A stretch of DNA of 64,000 nt from Allosediminivita pacifica (GTDB taxonomy: Bacteria; Pseudomonadota; Alphaproteobacteria; Rhodobacterales; Rhodobacteraceae), in NCBI RefSeq assembly GCF_003054175.1, contig NZ_QBKN01000006.1, positions 62,001-126,000 on the forward strand. The letters run 5' to 3'. Positions 25,217 through 32,729 of this stretch are shown here, in pieces. A program made the position numbers and the translations under genes. The notes below the pieces were generated by a model that saw only the letters and a list, made by a program, of their open reading frames with translations, was not told the origin of the DNA and did not search any database. Within the stretch, counting starts at the first letter, position 1. Each line of letters opens with the position of its first letter.

Positions 25217-27769
25217 TCAGCCGCGCGGCATGTCGAGGGTGATGCTGCGGCCGCCCTTCACGTAACGCAGTTGCGCCTCGCCGATGGCGGCGACGCGGCC
25301 GCCGTCGATGCGGTCGCCGACCTTGACCTTCTCGTAGTTGCCGTTGGGCAGGCGGACGAGCGCGCGGCGGTTTTCGGGCGTGCCGTAGACGCCGATGAGG
25401 TTCGTCTGGCGGAGGTTGAGCGCGTTGGTGACCGTGGCCTCGCGCGCGACGTTGGTGTTGCTCGGAATGTCCGGCTGGACGCTCCGCTGTGGCGCGGGCG
25501 CCGCGGCGGCCTGGGTGATCGTGGCATCCGCCTGTTCGACGATCGCGGCCATGTCGCGGGGCCGGCCGAGTGGCACCAGCGAGGCGGTGACTGCCTGTTC
25601 GGTGGCGGGCGAGGACGGGTTGGCGGCGGTGGCCTCTTCCTGGGCGGTCGGCGGACGGCGCACGGGCCGGATGTCGACGAGCTCGTCGCGGCTGAGACCG
25701 CTGAGTTGGGCGCGTTCGCGCGATTCCACGATATCGTCGGGGCGGGCCTCGGGGCGGATCTCTGGCAGGGCCTCTTCCGGCACGGCGCCGGGTGTCTCCT
25801 CGCTGGTGGTCTCTTCCTCCTGCGGGGCGGGGTTCCGGTCCGGTGGCACGGCGGGCGGCAGTCCGGTGAAGACGCTGTGGCCGGAGGGCGCGCGGGTGCC
25901 CTCGGCGCTGGGGCGCACGAGGCCGCGTGCGTCGAGGTCGAAGACCATGCCCGGCGGTGGCGTCAGGCCCGGGTCGGGCAGGGCGGCCTCCTGCACGAGA
26001 TCGTCGGTGGCGGGAAGGGCGACGGCGTCCTGCTGGGTCACCTCGGGGTCAATGGAGGCCACGTAGACGTCGCCAAGCAGCGTCGGCGCGGGTTCGAGCG
26101 GGCCGTTGGGACCACGCTGCCAGATGCCGGTGGCGGCGTAGGTGGCGGCGGCTTCCTCGGGACCGAGCGGCTGGAGGGCGGTGGCGTCGTCGGGTGCTTC
26201 AGGCAGGGCGGCGGTTTCGGTCTGTTCTTCCGGTTCCGGGGCAGCGGGTGCGGGCGCGGCGGCGGTTTCGGGCGGCGTCTCGCTCTCGGGTGCCGTCAGT
26301 GCCGCGACGCTGGTGTCGCCGCCGCCGAAGAGGGCGGCGATGCGGTCGTCGAAGCGCACCGAGGCCCAGCCCGCGATGGCGGCGAGGGCAAGCAGACCGA
26401 TGCCAGCGGCGATCAGGCCGGTGGGGCGCGCGGCGGGGCGGTCGTGTTCGCGGCCGCGCGCGCCGAAGAGGGTCATGCGCTCGAGCTCTTCCTCGCGGGA
26501 GAGGGCCGTGGCACTGTCGGTGGCGGGGGTCGGCCGGGGCGGTGCGACGGGGGCAGCGGGCCCCGGGATCGGATCCGGGGTGGTGGCTGCTGCCGCAGGT
26601 GTCGCCGCGGGGGCGGCGGGTTGCTTGCGGGGCTTCGGTCCGGCTGCGGGCGTGCCGCTGCCACGGCGCTTGCGGGTGCGCAGCTTGCCGAGGGCGGTGG
26701 GAACCTCGGGGACATCGTCCTCGGGGGCGGTATCGGCGCGGCCGGAGGAGAAGGAGAGACCCTTGCCGGAGGCGTCGGGGGCGAGTTCGTCATCGCCGAT
26801 GCGGCCCTCGGTCACGCGGGCGTCGCGGAGCGCGGCATCGGGTTGCGGCACCGGGGTGAAGCGGCGCCGTAGGCTCTGTGCCGAGACCCTGGGATCGGGG
26901 GGCAGGTCGCCGGGCTCGCTTGCGAAGGGAGCGGCTTTCGCCGCCTTCGGCTGCGACGGGGGCTGGGCAGCGGAGGTCGGGGCCGCGATTGTGATCGGCG
27001 GAGTGGTGGGCTCCGGAGCGGGCGCTGCGTCCGTCTTGCCGGGTGCCGGCGTGCCGAATTCGTGGTTCAGCTTGAGCACAGGCGGCTCGGCCCGGGGGGC
27101 GTCGGGGGCTGCCGGCTCGGCCGGGGTGGGCTCGGGTTCCGGTTCGACGATGGCGACGGATGCGGACGATGGCGCCTCGGCCTCGGGGGGCGGGGCCGGT
27201 GGCAGGGGACGCGGTTCGGGGCGCAGGGCGGCCTCGTCCGCCGGGATCACGCGGATGGCGGCGGGAAGGCGTTCGGGGGCCTTGCCCGTCCAGGTGCTTG
27301 CGCGGCCGAAATCGACGCTGCCGGCGAAGACGTCGTTGCCGGGGGCGGCGACGTGGCCGAGGGGTTCGAAACCGTGCTGGACCGCGAAGGCCTCGGCCTC
27401 CTGCAGGGTTTCGCGGGCGACGGCGGCGGCGAACATGCGGCCATGCGCGGCCGACCAGTCATAGACAAGCTGATCGAGCGGGTAGGGCGTGGCGCCGTCG
27501 AGGGCGGTCCGGATCGCCGCCTCGCGGGTGTTGGCGTCGCCGCCGGGATCGGCGAGATCGAGGTAGCGGATCTGGTCGTCGGGAATGACCAGCAGCACCC
27601 TGCCGCCCTCGGCCGAGAGATCCTCGGCGCGGGTGCGCAGGGCGGAGATGGCCGCATCGGGATCGGCGCCGCCGAAGCCGGCCTCGTCGATCAGGGCCCA
27701 GCCGGAGGGCTGCCTGCGCAGGAGGGCGACGCCCTCGGAAGACAGGGAAAGCGCGAAACTCGGAGTCAT
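25217..27769 (-). CDS. Membrane protein with GspL/PilM-like N-terminus and GspC/PilP-like C-terminus
   Basis: An 850-residue protein, not a recognised named gene. Residues 1-145 resemble the actin-like cytoplasmic domain of GspL/PilM (VLLVIPDDQIRYLDL, then AIRTALDGATPYPLDQLVYDW and AAAVARETLQEAEAF). About 300 Pro/Ala/Glu-rich residues follow, then a single transmembrane helix at about 450-473 (GLIAAGIGLLALAAIAGWASV). A second long low-complexity stretch leads to a compact C-terminal domain (about 775-848: ALVRLPNGNYEKVKVGDRIDGGRVAAI, ITLDMP) like the periplasmic HR domain of GspC/PilP. It could link cytoplasm and envelope in one chain. No secretin, ATPase or pilin gene is nearby. The domain assignment is by eye. 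Confidence 0.75.
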   Translation of the reverse strand: MTPSFALSLSSEGVALLRRQPSGWALIDEAGFGGADPDAAISALRTRAEDLSAEGGRVLLVIPDDQIRYLDLADPGGDANTREAAIRTALDGATPYPLDQLVYDWSAAHGRMFAAAVARETLQEAEAFAVQHGFEPLGHVAAPGNDVFAGSVDFGRASTWTGKAPERLPAAIRVIPADEAALRPEPRPLPPAPPPEAEAPSSASVAIVEPEPEPTPAEPAAPDAPRAEPPVLKLNHEFGTPAPGKTDAAPAPEPTTPPITIAAPTSAAQPPSQPKAAKAAPFASEPGDLPPDPRVSAQSLRRRFTPVPQPDAALRDARVTEGRIGDDELAPDASGKGLSFSSGRADTAPEDDVPEVPTALGKLRTRKRRGSGTPAAGPKPRKQPAAPAATPAAAATTPDPIPGPAAPVAPPRPTPATDSATALSREEELERMTLFGARGREHDRPAARPTGLIAAGIGLLALAAIAGWASVRFDDRIAALFGGGDTSVAALTAPESETPPETAAAPAPAAPEPEEQTETAALPEAPDDATALQPLGPEEAAATYAATGIWQRGPNGPLEPAPTLLGDVYVASIDPEVTQQDAVALPATDDLVQEAALPDPGLTPPPGMVFDLDARGLVRPSAEGTRAPSGHSVFTGLPPAVPPDRNPAPQEEETTSEETPGAVPEEALPEIRPEARPDDIVESRERAQLSGLSRDELVDIRPVRRPPTAQEEATAANPSSPATEQAVTASLVPLGRPRDMAAIVEQADATITQAAAAPAPQRSVQPDIPSNTNVAREATVTNALNLRQTNLIGVYGTPENRRALVRLPNGNYEKVKVGDRIDGGRVAAIGEAQLRYVKGGRSITLDMPRG

Positions 27770-28007
27770 GGGGTGCTTTTACCAATTCAGCGAAGCTTAT
27801 GGGAGTCCTTTCGATTGGGTCAAAATCCGGTGGCAACTCTCTGCCCGAAAAAGAAAATGTTGTGTTGCCCGGAGGCCGGGGCATGGCCGGATGAAAATGA
27901 GCGTCGGCGTGCAACCGCTTGTGACACGGGGATTTTACGGGCCCTCCCTTGCGCCTTCCCCGGGTGGGCCGGAGAGTGGCGGCATGTTTTCAGAACGGAG
28001 CGACCGA

Positions 28008-28703
28008 ATGCGCCTTCTACCGATGATTCTCGTTGCCGCCACGATCGGGCTTGCCGGCCCGGTGGCGGCGCAGGGCGAACCCCCCGCCCGTACCATCACC
28101 GTGACCGGCGAGGGGCAGGCCGTGGCGGCGCCGGACATGGCGACGATCACCATTGGCGTGACCGAGCGCAATGCCGGTGCGGAGCTCGCCGCAGACGCGG
28201 TGAATGCCCGGATCGGCGAGGTGATCGAGCTGCTGGGCACGCTCGGCATCGAGCAGCGGGACCGTCAGACCACGGGGCTGACGCTGCGGCCCGTCTACGC
28301 CGACCGCGCGGGCACCTACGACGAGCGTGAGGTCATCGCCTTCGAGGCCTCGAACATGCTGCGGGCCCGCGTGCGGGATCTCGACGCGCTGGGCGAGGTG
28401 CTTGGGCAGGTAGTCTCCGGCGGCGCCAACCGGCTGGAAGGCCTGAGCTTCGGTTTTGCCGAGCCCGGGCCGCTCGAGGATGCAGCCCGCCGTGACGCGG
28501 TGCAGGACGCCGTGGAGCGCGCCGAGCTTTATGCCGAGGCCGCGGGCGTCACGCTTGGTCCGGTGATGTCGATCAGCGAGAGCGGTGGCGGCGGCGGGCC
28601 GGTGCCGATGATGCGCATGGCCGATGCCATGGAATCCATGCCGGTCGAGGCCGGCGAAAGCAGTGTCAGCGCCGCCGTGACGGTGGTCTTCGGGATCGAG
28701 TGA
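28008..28703 (+). CDS. SIMPL domain (DUF541) periplasmic protein
   Basis: A 231-residue exported protein. A signal peptide (MRLLPMILVAATIGLAGPVAAQG) precedes the SIMPL domain, which begins with ITVTGEGQAVAAPDMATITIGV and continues to QDAVERAELYAEAAGVTLGPVMSISE and a final SAAVTVVFGIE strand. SIMPL/DUF541 proteins are periplasmic or outer-membrane associated and of uncertain role; some affect oxidative stress tolerance. The start at 28008 follows a GGAG and gives a clean signal peptide. It is divergent from the 850-residue gene with 238 bases between, in which nothing else was recognised. Confidence 0.9.
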   Translation: MRLLPMILVAATIGLAGPVAAQGEPPARTITVTGEGQAVAAPDMATITIGVTERNAGAELAADAVNARIGEVIELLGTLGIEQRDRQTTGLTLRPVYADRAGTYDEREVIAFEASNMLRARVRDLDALGEVLGQVVSGGANRLEGLSFGFAEPGPLEDAARRDAVQDAVERAELYAEAAGVTLGPVMSISESGGGGGPVPMMRMADAMESMPVEAGESSVSAAVTVVFGIE

Positions 28704-28805
28704 TCCCGCCCGGGCCGGCGCCGCGGGTGCCGGCCCTTTTTCCGGGCTTGACCCGGAGTGCGCTCCAACTCGTAGCCTGCGAGGGACAGAGGGAAAGGAG
28801 CGCCC

Positions 28806-29162
28806 ATGAAGATCGGGGATCTTGCCGCGCAGAGCGGGCTGAGCCCGGATACGATCCGGTATTACGAACGCATTGGCCTGATGCCGCTGCCGGTGCGCGA
28901 CGGATCGGGGCGACGCGATTACGGCGACGACACGCTGCGCTGGGTCGCCTTCCTTGAGAAGCTGCGGGACACGGACATGCCGGTGCGCGAGCGCCTGGTC
29001 TATGCCCGGCTGCGCGCAAAAGGCCCGGAGACGGCGCCGGAACGGGCGGCGCTGCTGCGCACCCACCGCGAGCGCGTGCGCGAAAGGCTGTTGGCGCTGC
29101 AGGCGGGGCTGGATCTGCTCGACGCCAAGATCGAGGGTTACGAGAGGGGAGAGATCCGATGA
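28806..29162 (+). CDS. MerR-family transcriptional regulator
   Basis: A 118-residue MerR regulator. The winged helix-turn-helix is at residues 1-70 (MKIGDLAAQSGLSPDTIRYYERIGLMPLPVRDGSGRRDYG), followed by a short antiparallel coiled coil (about 78-115). No cysteine metal ligands are seen, so a metal-sensing role is unlikely; the sequence resembles members that sit next to oxidoreductases or decarboxylases. An AAAGGAG site precedes the ATG. Its last codon overlaps the ATG of the carboxymuconolactone decarboxylase gene (29159-29162), which it probably controls. Confidence 0.92.
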   Translation: MKIGDLAAQSGLSPDTIRYYERIGLMPLPVRDGSGRRDYGDDTLRWVAFLEKLRDTDMPVRERLVYARLRAKGPETAPERAALLRTHRERVRERLLALQAGLDLLDAKIEGYERGEIR

Positions 29163-29536
29163 GCGACACACGGCTGGAGCGGGGGCGCCGGGCCCTTTCG
29201 GAGATCGACGGCGAGGCCGGGGAACGCGTGGTGGCGGCGCTGGCCGATATTGCCCCGGATTTCGCGGAGATGCTTCTCGAGTTTCCGTTCGGGGATATCT
29301 ACACCCGGCCCGGCCTTGCGGTGCGCGATCGCGAGATCGCCACCATCGGCGCGCTTTGCGCCATGGGCACGGCGCCCGCGCAGCTGAAGGTGCATGTGGA
29401 AGCAGGGCTGAACGTGGGGCTGAGCCGCGAGGAGATCACCGAGATCCTGATGCAGATGGCGGTCTATGCGGGGTTTCCGGCGGCGCTGAACGGGCTTTTC
29501 GCGGCGAAGGAGGTCTTTGATGCGCGGGGCGTCTGA
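29159..29536 (+). CDS. Carboxymuconolactone decarboxylase family protein
   Basis: A 125-residue all-helical protein of the CMD/AhpD-like fold. RPGLAVRDREIATIGALCAMGTAPAQLKVHVEAGLNVGLSREEITEILMQMAVYAGFPAALNG is the full family signature. Only a single Cys lies in the helix where AhpD enzymes carry CxxC, so a thiol peroxidase role is doubtful and a decarboxylase or hydratase-like role is more likely. Translationally coupled to the MerR regulator by ATGA. Confidence 0.92.
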   Translation: MSDTRLERGRRALSEIDGEAGERVVAALADIAPDFAEMLLEFPFGDIYTRPGLAVRDREIATIGALCAMGTAPAQLKVHVEAGLNVGLSREEITEILMQMAVYAGFPAALNGLFAAKEVFDARGV

Positions 29537-29575
29537 CCCCTCACCCCGGCCCTCTCCCCCGAGGGGAGAGGGGGC
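29537..29575. repeat. Palindromic CCCTCTCCCC repeat element
   Basis: CCCTCTCCCC and GGGGAGAGGG form a 10-bp stem with a 3-base loop directly after the decarboxylase stop codon, preceded by CCCTCACCCCGG. Elements of this sequence type are widespread in proteobacterial intergenic DNA. It may also act as a 3' hairpin. The following hundred bases hold nothing recognisable. Confidence 0.6.
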
Positions 29576-29672
29576 GACATCGGCGGGGGTCTGTGCGGGG
29601 GCTCGGCTTGGTGCGGATTGCCTTTCCCTCTCCCTGGTCCTCCCACTGGTGTTGCGCCCGGTGGCGTCCGTG

Positions 29673-30833
29673 TCAGGTGCGGCGGAGGGTTTCGACACCC
29701 AGCACCGTGGGCAGGTGTTCGGCGATCTCGGTCCAGCTGTCGCCCTCGTCGAAACTGGCGAAGACCGATCCGGTGTTGGTTCCGAAATAGAGGCCCGGCG
29801 CCGGGCCGGTGTCCACGGCCATGGCCTGCCTCAGCACGGTGAAATAGCAGGCGGTCTGCGGCAGGCCCTTGCGGCAGGGGGCCCAGCTGTCGCCGCCGTC
29901 GCGGGAGCGCCAGACGGCGGCCGCGGCATCGGGTGGGAAGCGGCCCGCCATGTCGCCGTTGAGCGGCAGGGTCCAGAGCGTGTCGGGTTTCGACGGATGC
30001 ACGGCCACGGGAAAGCCGAAGGTGGAGGGCAGGCCGCTGGTGATGTCCTCCCAGCTGCGGCCGCCGTCGGCGGAGCGGAAGACGCCGTGGTGATTCTGCT
30101 GGTAGAGAAGGTCGGTATCGCCCGGGGCGCGGCGCATGTTGTGCACGCAGTGGCCGGTTTCGCCACCCTGCGGGGCGGCGGGATGGTCGCTGCAGCCGGC
30201 GGCGCCGAGGTTCGAGAGCCGGTTGCGACGGTCCCAGCTTTCCCCGCCGTCCTCGGTGGCGAAGACGCCCGCCGCCGAGATGGCGAGCCAGAGGCGGCCG
30301 GGGTCGGTCGGGTGGGGCACGATGGTGTGCAGCGTGAGCCCGGCGGCGCCGGGGTTCCAGGCCTCGCGGCCCTCCATCTGCATGAGGCTTTCGACTGGCT
30401 CCCACGTGGTGCCCATGTCGGTGCTGCGGAAGAGCGCTCCGGGCTTGCCGCCGGCCCAGAGGGTGCCGTGGGCGAAGCAGAGCGACCAGATCGCGTCGAC
30501 GCGCCCGGTGTGCGGGGCAGGGGAGGCCTCGGCGTCGAAGCCGATCATTGCGGCGAAACCGGGATCGTTGCGGGCCCATTCGGCCATCTGGCCGTCGGAG
30601 AGGCTGGCCCTGTGCCAGGTGGCGCCGTCGTCTTCGGAGCGGAAGACCCCAGCCCCCTGCCATTCCCCGCCGCCACCGGCCCAGAGGGTGCCTGTCGCCG
30701 GGTCGCCTATGGCGTGGTTGATGGGCCAGCCGTCGCAATGGGGGCCCTCGACCCGCCATGGTCCACCCTCGTTGCCGCGCAGGAGGAAGAGTCCCTTTGT
30801 GGTGCCTGCAAGCACCGTGATCTGATCGGTCAT
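29673..30833 (-). CDS. BNR/Asp-box beta-propeller protein (sialidase-like fold)
   Basis: A 386-residue protein with repeated Asp-box/BNR motifs: SEDDGATW, STDMGTTW, TEDGGESW, SADGGRSW, SRDGGDSW and a final FDEGDSW. Together these predict a six-bladed propeller. There is no signal peptide, so it is probably cytoplasmic. The catalytic Arg triad and Asp/Glu/Tyr set of true sialidases are not evident, so glycosidase activity should not be assumed; related proteins are annotated as exo-alpha-sialidase or YCF48-like. A GGGAGG site precedes the ATG. A perfect 12-bp palindrome lies about 20 bases upstream. Confidence 0.85.
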   Translation of the reverse strand: MTDQITVLAGTTKGLFLLRGNEGGPWRVEGPHCDGWPINHAIGDPATGTLWAGGGGEWQGAGVFRSEDDGATWHRASLSDGQMAEWARNDPGFAAMIGFDAEASPAPHTGRVDAIWSLCFAHGTLWAGGKPGALFRSTDMGTTWEPVESLMQMEGREAWNPGAAGLTLHTIVPHPTDPGRLWLAISAAGVFATEDGGESWDRRNRLSNLGAAGCSDHPAAPQGGETGHCVHNMRRAPGDTDLLYQQNHHGVFRSADGGRSWEDITSGLPSTFGFPVAVHPSKPDTLWTLPLNGDMAGRFPPDAAAAVWRSRDGGDSWAPCRKGLPQTACYFTVLRQAMAVDTGPAPGLYFGTNTGSVFASFDEGDSWTEIAEHLPTVLGVETLRRT

Positions 30834-30851
30834 CCGCGCCTCCCGATATGA

Positions 30852-30863
30852 GTTGATATCAAC
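30852..30863. promoter_or_regulatory. Perfect palindrome GTTGATATCAAC
   Basis: A 12-bp perfect palindrome 19 bases upstream of the BNR-protein start codon, in a local AT-rich patch. It looks like the operator of a small winged-helix (MarR/ArsR/PadR-type) repressor. It is not an FNR site, which needs four bases between TTGAT and ATCAA. Confidence 0.45.
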
Positions 30864-30909
30864 CTATCATGGCGAAAGGCCTCTGTCGCCTGCCCATTGA
30901 GGGATCGGC

Positions 30910-30933
30910 GGCCGGGCGCGCGGGCGCCCGGCC
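30910..30933 (-). terminator. GC-rich 10-bp hairpin after UPF0173 gene
   Basis: GGCCGGGCGC and GCGCCCGGCC pair perfectly around a GCGG loop, 8 bases past the stop codon of the metal-dependent hydrolase gene in transcript direction. It lacks a T run. It is a likely 3' end or mRNA-stabilising structure. Confidence 0.45.
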
Positions 30934-30940
30934 GGGGGGA

Positions 30941-31633
30941 TCAGAAGGTGATGGGTTTCATCACCTCGGGCTCGATCACGTCGACGCCCGGCAGGCCGTC
31001 CTTCAGGCGCTGGGCGTCCTGTTCGAGCAGGGGGAAGGTCTTGTAATGGCAGGGGATCACGGTCTTGAAGTCGAAGTAGCGCTTCGAGGCCCAGGCGGCC
31101 TGCGCCATGTCCATGGTGAAGTGACCGCCGGCCGAGAGGATGCCGATGTCGGGCCGGTAGTAGGCGCCGATCCACTCCATGTCGGCCATGATCGCGGTGT
31201 CGCCGGAGAAATAGATCGTGTGGCCGCCACCGCGGATGATGTAGCCGATCTCCATGCCCATGTAGGTGAGCTTGTCGTCGACCGGCATGGAGGAGGAGTG
31301 CGAAGCGGGCACCATGGAGACCTCGACATTGCCGAACTTCAGCGTGCCGCCCTTGTTGAAGCCCTGTCCCTCGATGGCGCCCTGCTTGTGCAGCACGCCG
31401 GCGAGTTCGACGATGGCCGAGACCGGCGCGCCGGTCTTCTGCGAGATGGAGACGGCGTCGGCGGTGTGGTCGCCGTGGCCGTGGGTGATGAGCATCTGCG
31501 TGGCGCCGGCGATCGCGGCCTCGTGCTGATCCTCGGGCAGCACCGGGTTGCCGGTCAGCCACGGGTCGATCAGCAGCACCTGGTCCTCGATCTCGATCCG
31601 GAATGCGCCATGGCCCAGCCAGATGATCTGCAT
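30941..31633 (-). CDS. UPF0173 metal-dependent hydrolase (metallo-beta-lactamase fold)
   Basis: A 230-residue MBL-fold protein of the UPF0173/UlaG-like group. It begins MQIIWLGHGAFRIE, carries the zinc motif THGHGDHTAD near residue 52, an ASHSSS block with another candidate metal His near 110, YFSGDT with the bridging Asp and IPCHYKTFP with the last His. It probably hydrolyses a phosphoester or lactone in the cytoplasm; the physiological substrate is unknown. A GAGGG site precedes the ATG. It stands alone between the BNR gene and the divergent ceramidase-like gene. Confidence 0.92.
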   Translation of the reverse strand: MQIIWLGHGAFRIEIEDQVLLIDPWLTGNPVLPEDQHEAAIAGATQMLITHGHGDHTADAVSISQKTGAPVSAIVELAGVLHKQGAIEGQGFNKGGTLKFGNVEVSMVPASHSSSMPVDDKLTYMGMEIGYIIRGGGHTIYFSGDTAIMADMEWIGAYYRPDIGILSAGGHFTMDMAQAAWASKRYFDFKTVIPCHYKTFPLLEQDAQRLKDGLPGVDVIEPEVMKPITF

Positions 31634-31759
31634 TGTGAAACTCCCTCAAACTGGTTCTGGGACCCAAGCTAGCATCTTTGCTGCACCCGCAAAGACCCGG
31701 AGGTCCGCTGCGCCCATGCGACGCGCTGGCAATTCCGACAGAGCGTGTAGTGTGGCGCC

Positions 31760-32410
31760 ATGGACTGGACGGCGGCGGTTGACGGGTATTGCGAACGGGT
31801 GGGACCCGCGTTCTGGGCGGAGCCGGTCAACGCCCTGACGAACCTCGCCTTCGTCTTTGCCGCGCTCTACATGTGGCCGCGCGTGGGCGGCATCGGACGG
31901 TGGCTGTGCATCGTGCTTTTCGCGATCGGGGTGGGGTCCTTCCTGTTCCATACCTTCGCACAGCCCTGGGCAGGGCTGGCCGACGTGTTGCCGATCCTTG
32001 TCTTTATCCTGATCTACATCTTCGCGGCCAAGCGGGATTTCTGGGGTCTGGGGCGCTGGGCCTCGCTGGGGCTGACGGTGCTCTTCGTGCCCTACGCCGT
32101 GGCGCTGACGCCGGTCTTCGGGCTGGTGCCGGGGCTTGGCGGGTCGGCGGGCTATGCGCCGGTGCCGCTGCTGATCGCGATCTATGCCGTGCTGCTGCGC
32201 CACAGGGCGCCTCAGACGGCGCGCGGCCTCGCCATGGGCGTGGGGCTGCTGGTGCTGTCGCTGGTGGCGCGGACGCTCGACGCGCCGCTCTGCGGGGCGC
32301 TGCCGGTGGGGACGCATTTCCTGTGGCACGTGCTGAATGCCGTGATGTTGGGCTGGATGATCGAGGTCTGGCGGCGGCACATGCTTGCGAGGGCGCGCGC
32401 CGCGCGCTAG
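31760..32410 (+). CDS. Ceramidase-like membrane protein (CREST superfamily)
   Basis: A 216-residue protein with about seven transmembrane helices. EPVNALTNLAFVFAALYMW near the beginning, GSFLFHTFAQPWAGLADVLPI in the middle (Ser, His and Asp) and HFLWHVLNAVMLG near the end (two His) give the Ser/His/Asp/His/His metal-site pattern of alkaline ceramidases and the wider CREST hydrolases. In bacteria the natural lipid substrate is not established; an amide-linked lipid is plausible. It directly precedes gatC (31 bases), so it may be cotranscribed with gatCA. Confidence 0.85.
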   Translation: MDWTAAVDGYCERVGPAFWAEPVNALTNLAFVFAALYMWPRVGGIGRWLCIVLFAIGVGSFLFHTFAQPWAGLADVLPILVFILIYIFAAKRDFWGLGRWASLGLTVLFVPYAVALTPVFGLVPGLGGSAGYAPVPLLIAIYAVLLRHRAPQTARGLAMGVGLLVLSLVARTLDAPLCGALPVGTHFLWHVLNAVMLGWMIEVWRRHMLARARAAR

Positions 32411-32441
32411 ACGCGCGGGGACAAGCAGGAAAGGGGTTCCC

Positions 32442-32729
32442 ATGTCCATCGACATCGAGACCGCCGCCCGCGTGGCCAAGCTCGCCCGGATCCGGGTGGA
32501 AGAGGACGAGCTGCCGGCGCTGGCGCAGGAATTCAACAATATCCTCGGCTTCATCGAGCAGCTGCAGGAAGTCGATGTCGAGGGTGTGGAGCCCATGACG
32601 AGCGTGACGCCGATGCGGCTGAAGCGCCGCGAGGACGGCGTCACAGAGGGCGGCATGGCCAAGACCGTGCTGTCGAACGCGCCCGATGCGCGCGAGGGCT
32701 TCTTTGCGGTGCCGAAGGTGGTCGAATGA
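32442..32729 (+). CDS. gatC: Asp-tRNA(Asn)/Glu-tRNA(Gln) amidotransferase subunit C
   Basis: A 95-residue GatC. The start at 32442 ([19 protein letters not shown]) matches the family and follows GGAAAGGGG. It continues with [23 protein letters not shown] and the C-terminal [17 protein letters not shown] tail that clasps GatA. The complex transamidates mischarged Glu-tRNA(Gln) or Asp-tRNA(Asn). The stop overlaps the gatA ATG by four bases. gatB is not adjacent and not in the window. Confidence 0.96.
   Translation: MSIDIETAARVAKLARIRVEEDELPALAQEFNNILGFIEQLQEVDVEGVEPMTSVTPMRLKRREDGVTEGGMAKTVLSNAPDAREGFFAVPKVVE

Noticed and set aside
24014-26872. A 952-codon plus-strand open frame covering the AI-2E-type transporter and the 850-residue gene
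   Set aside because: It crosses two genes on the other strand and an intergenic gap, and its composition is that of an antisense frame. No ribosome site or domain supports it.
30853-30862. TTGATATCAA as an FNR site
   Set aside because: FNR sites need TTGAT and ATCAA separated by four bases. Here the halves abut, so only a generic palindrome is reported.
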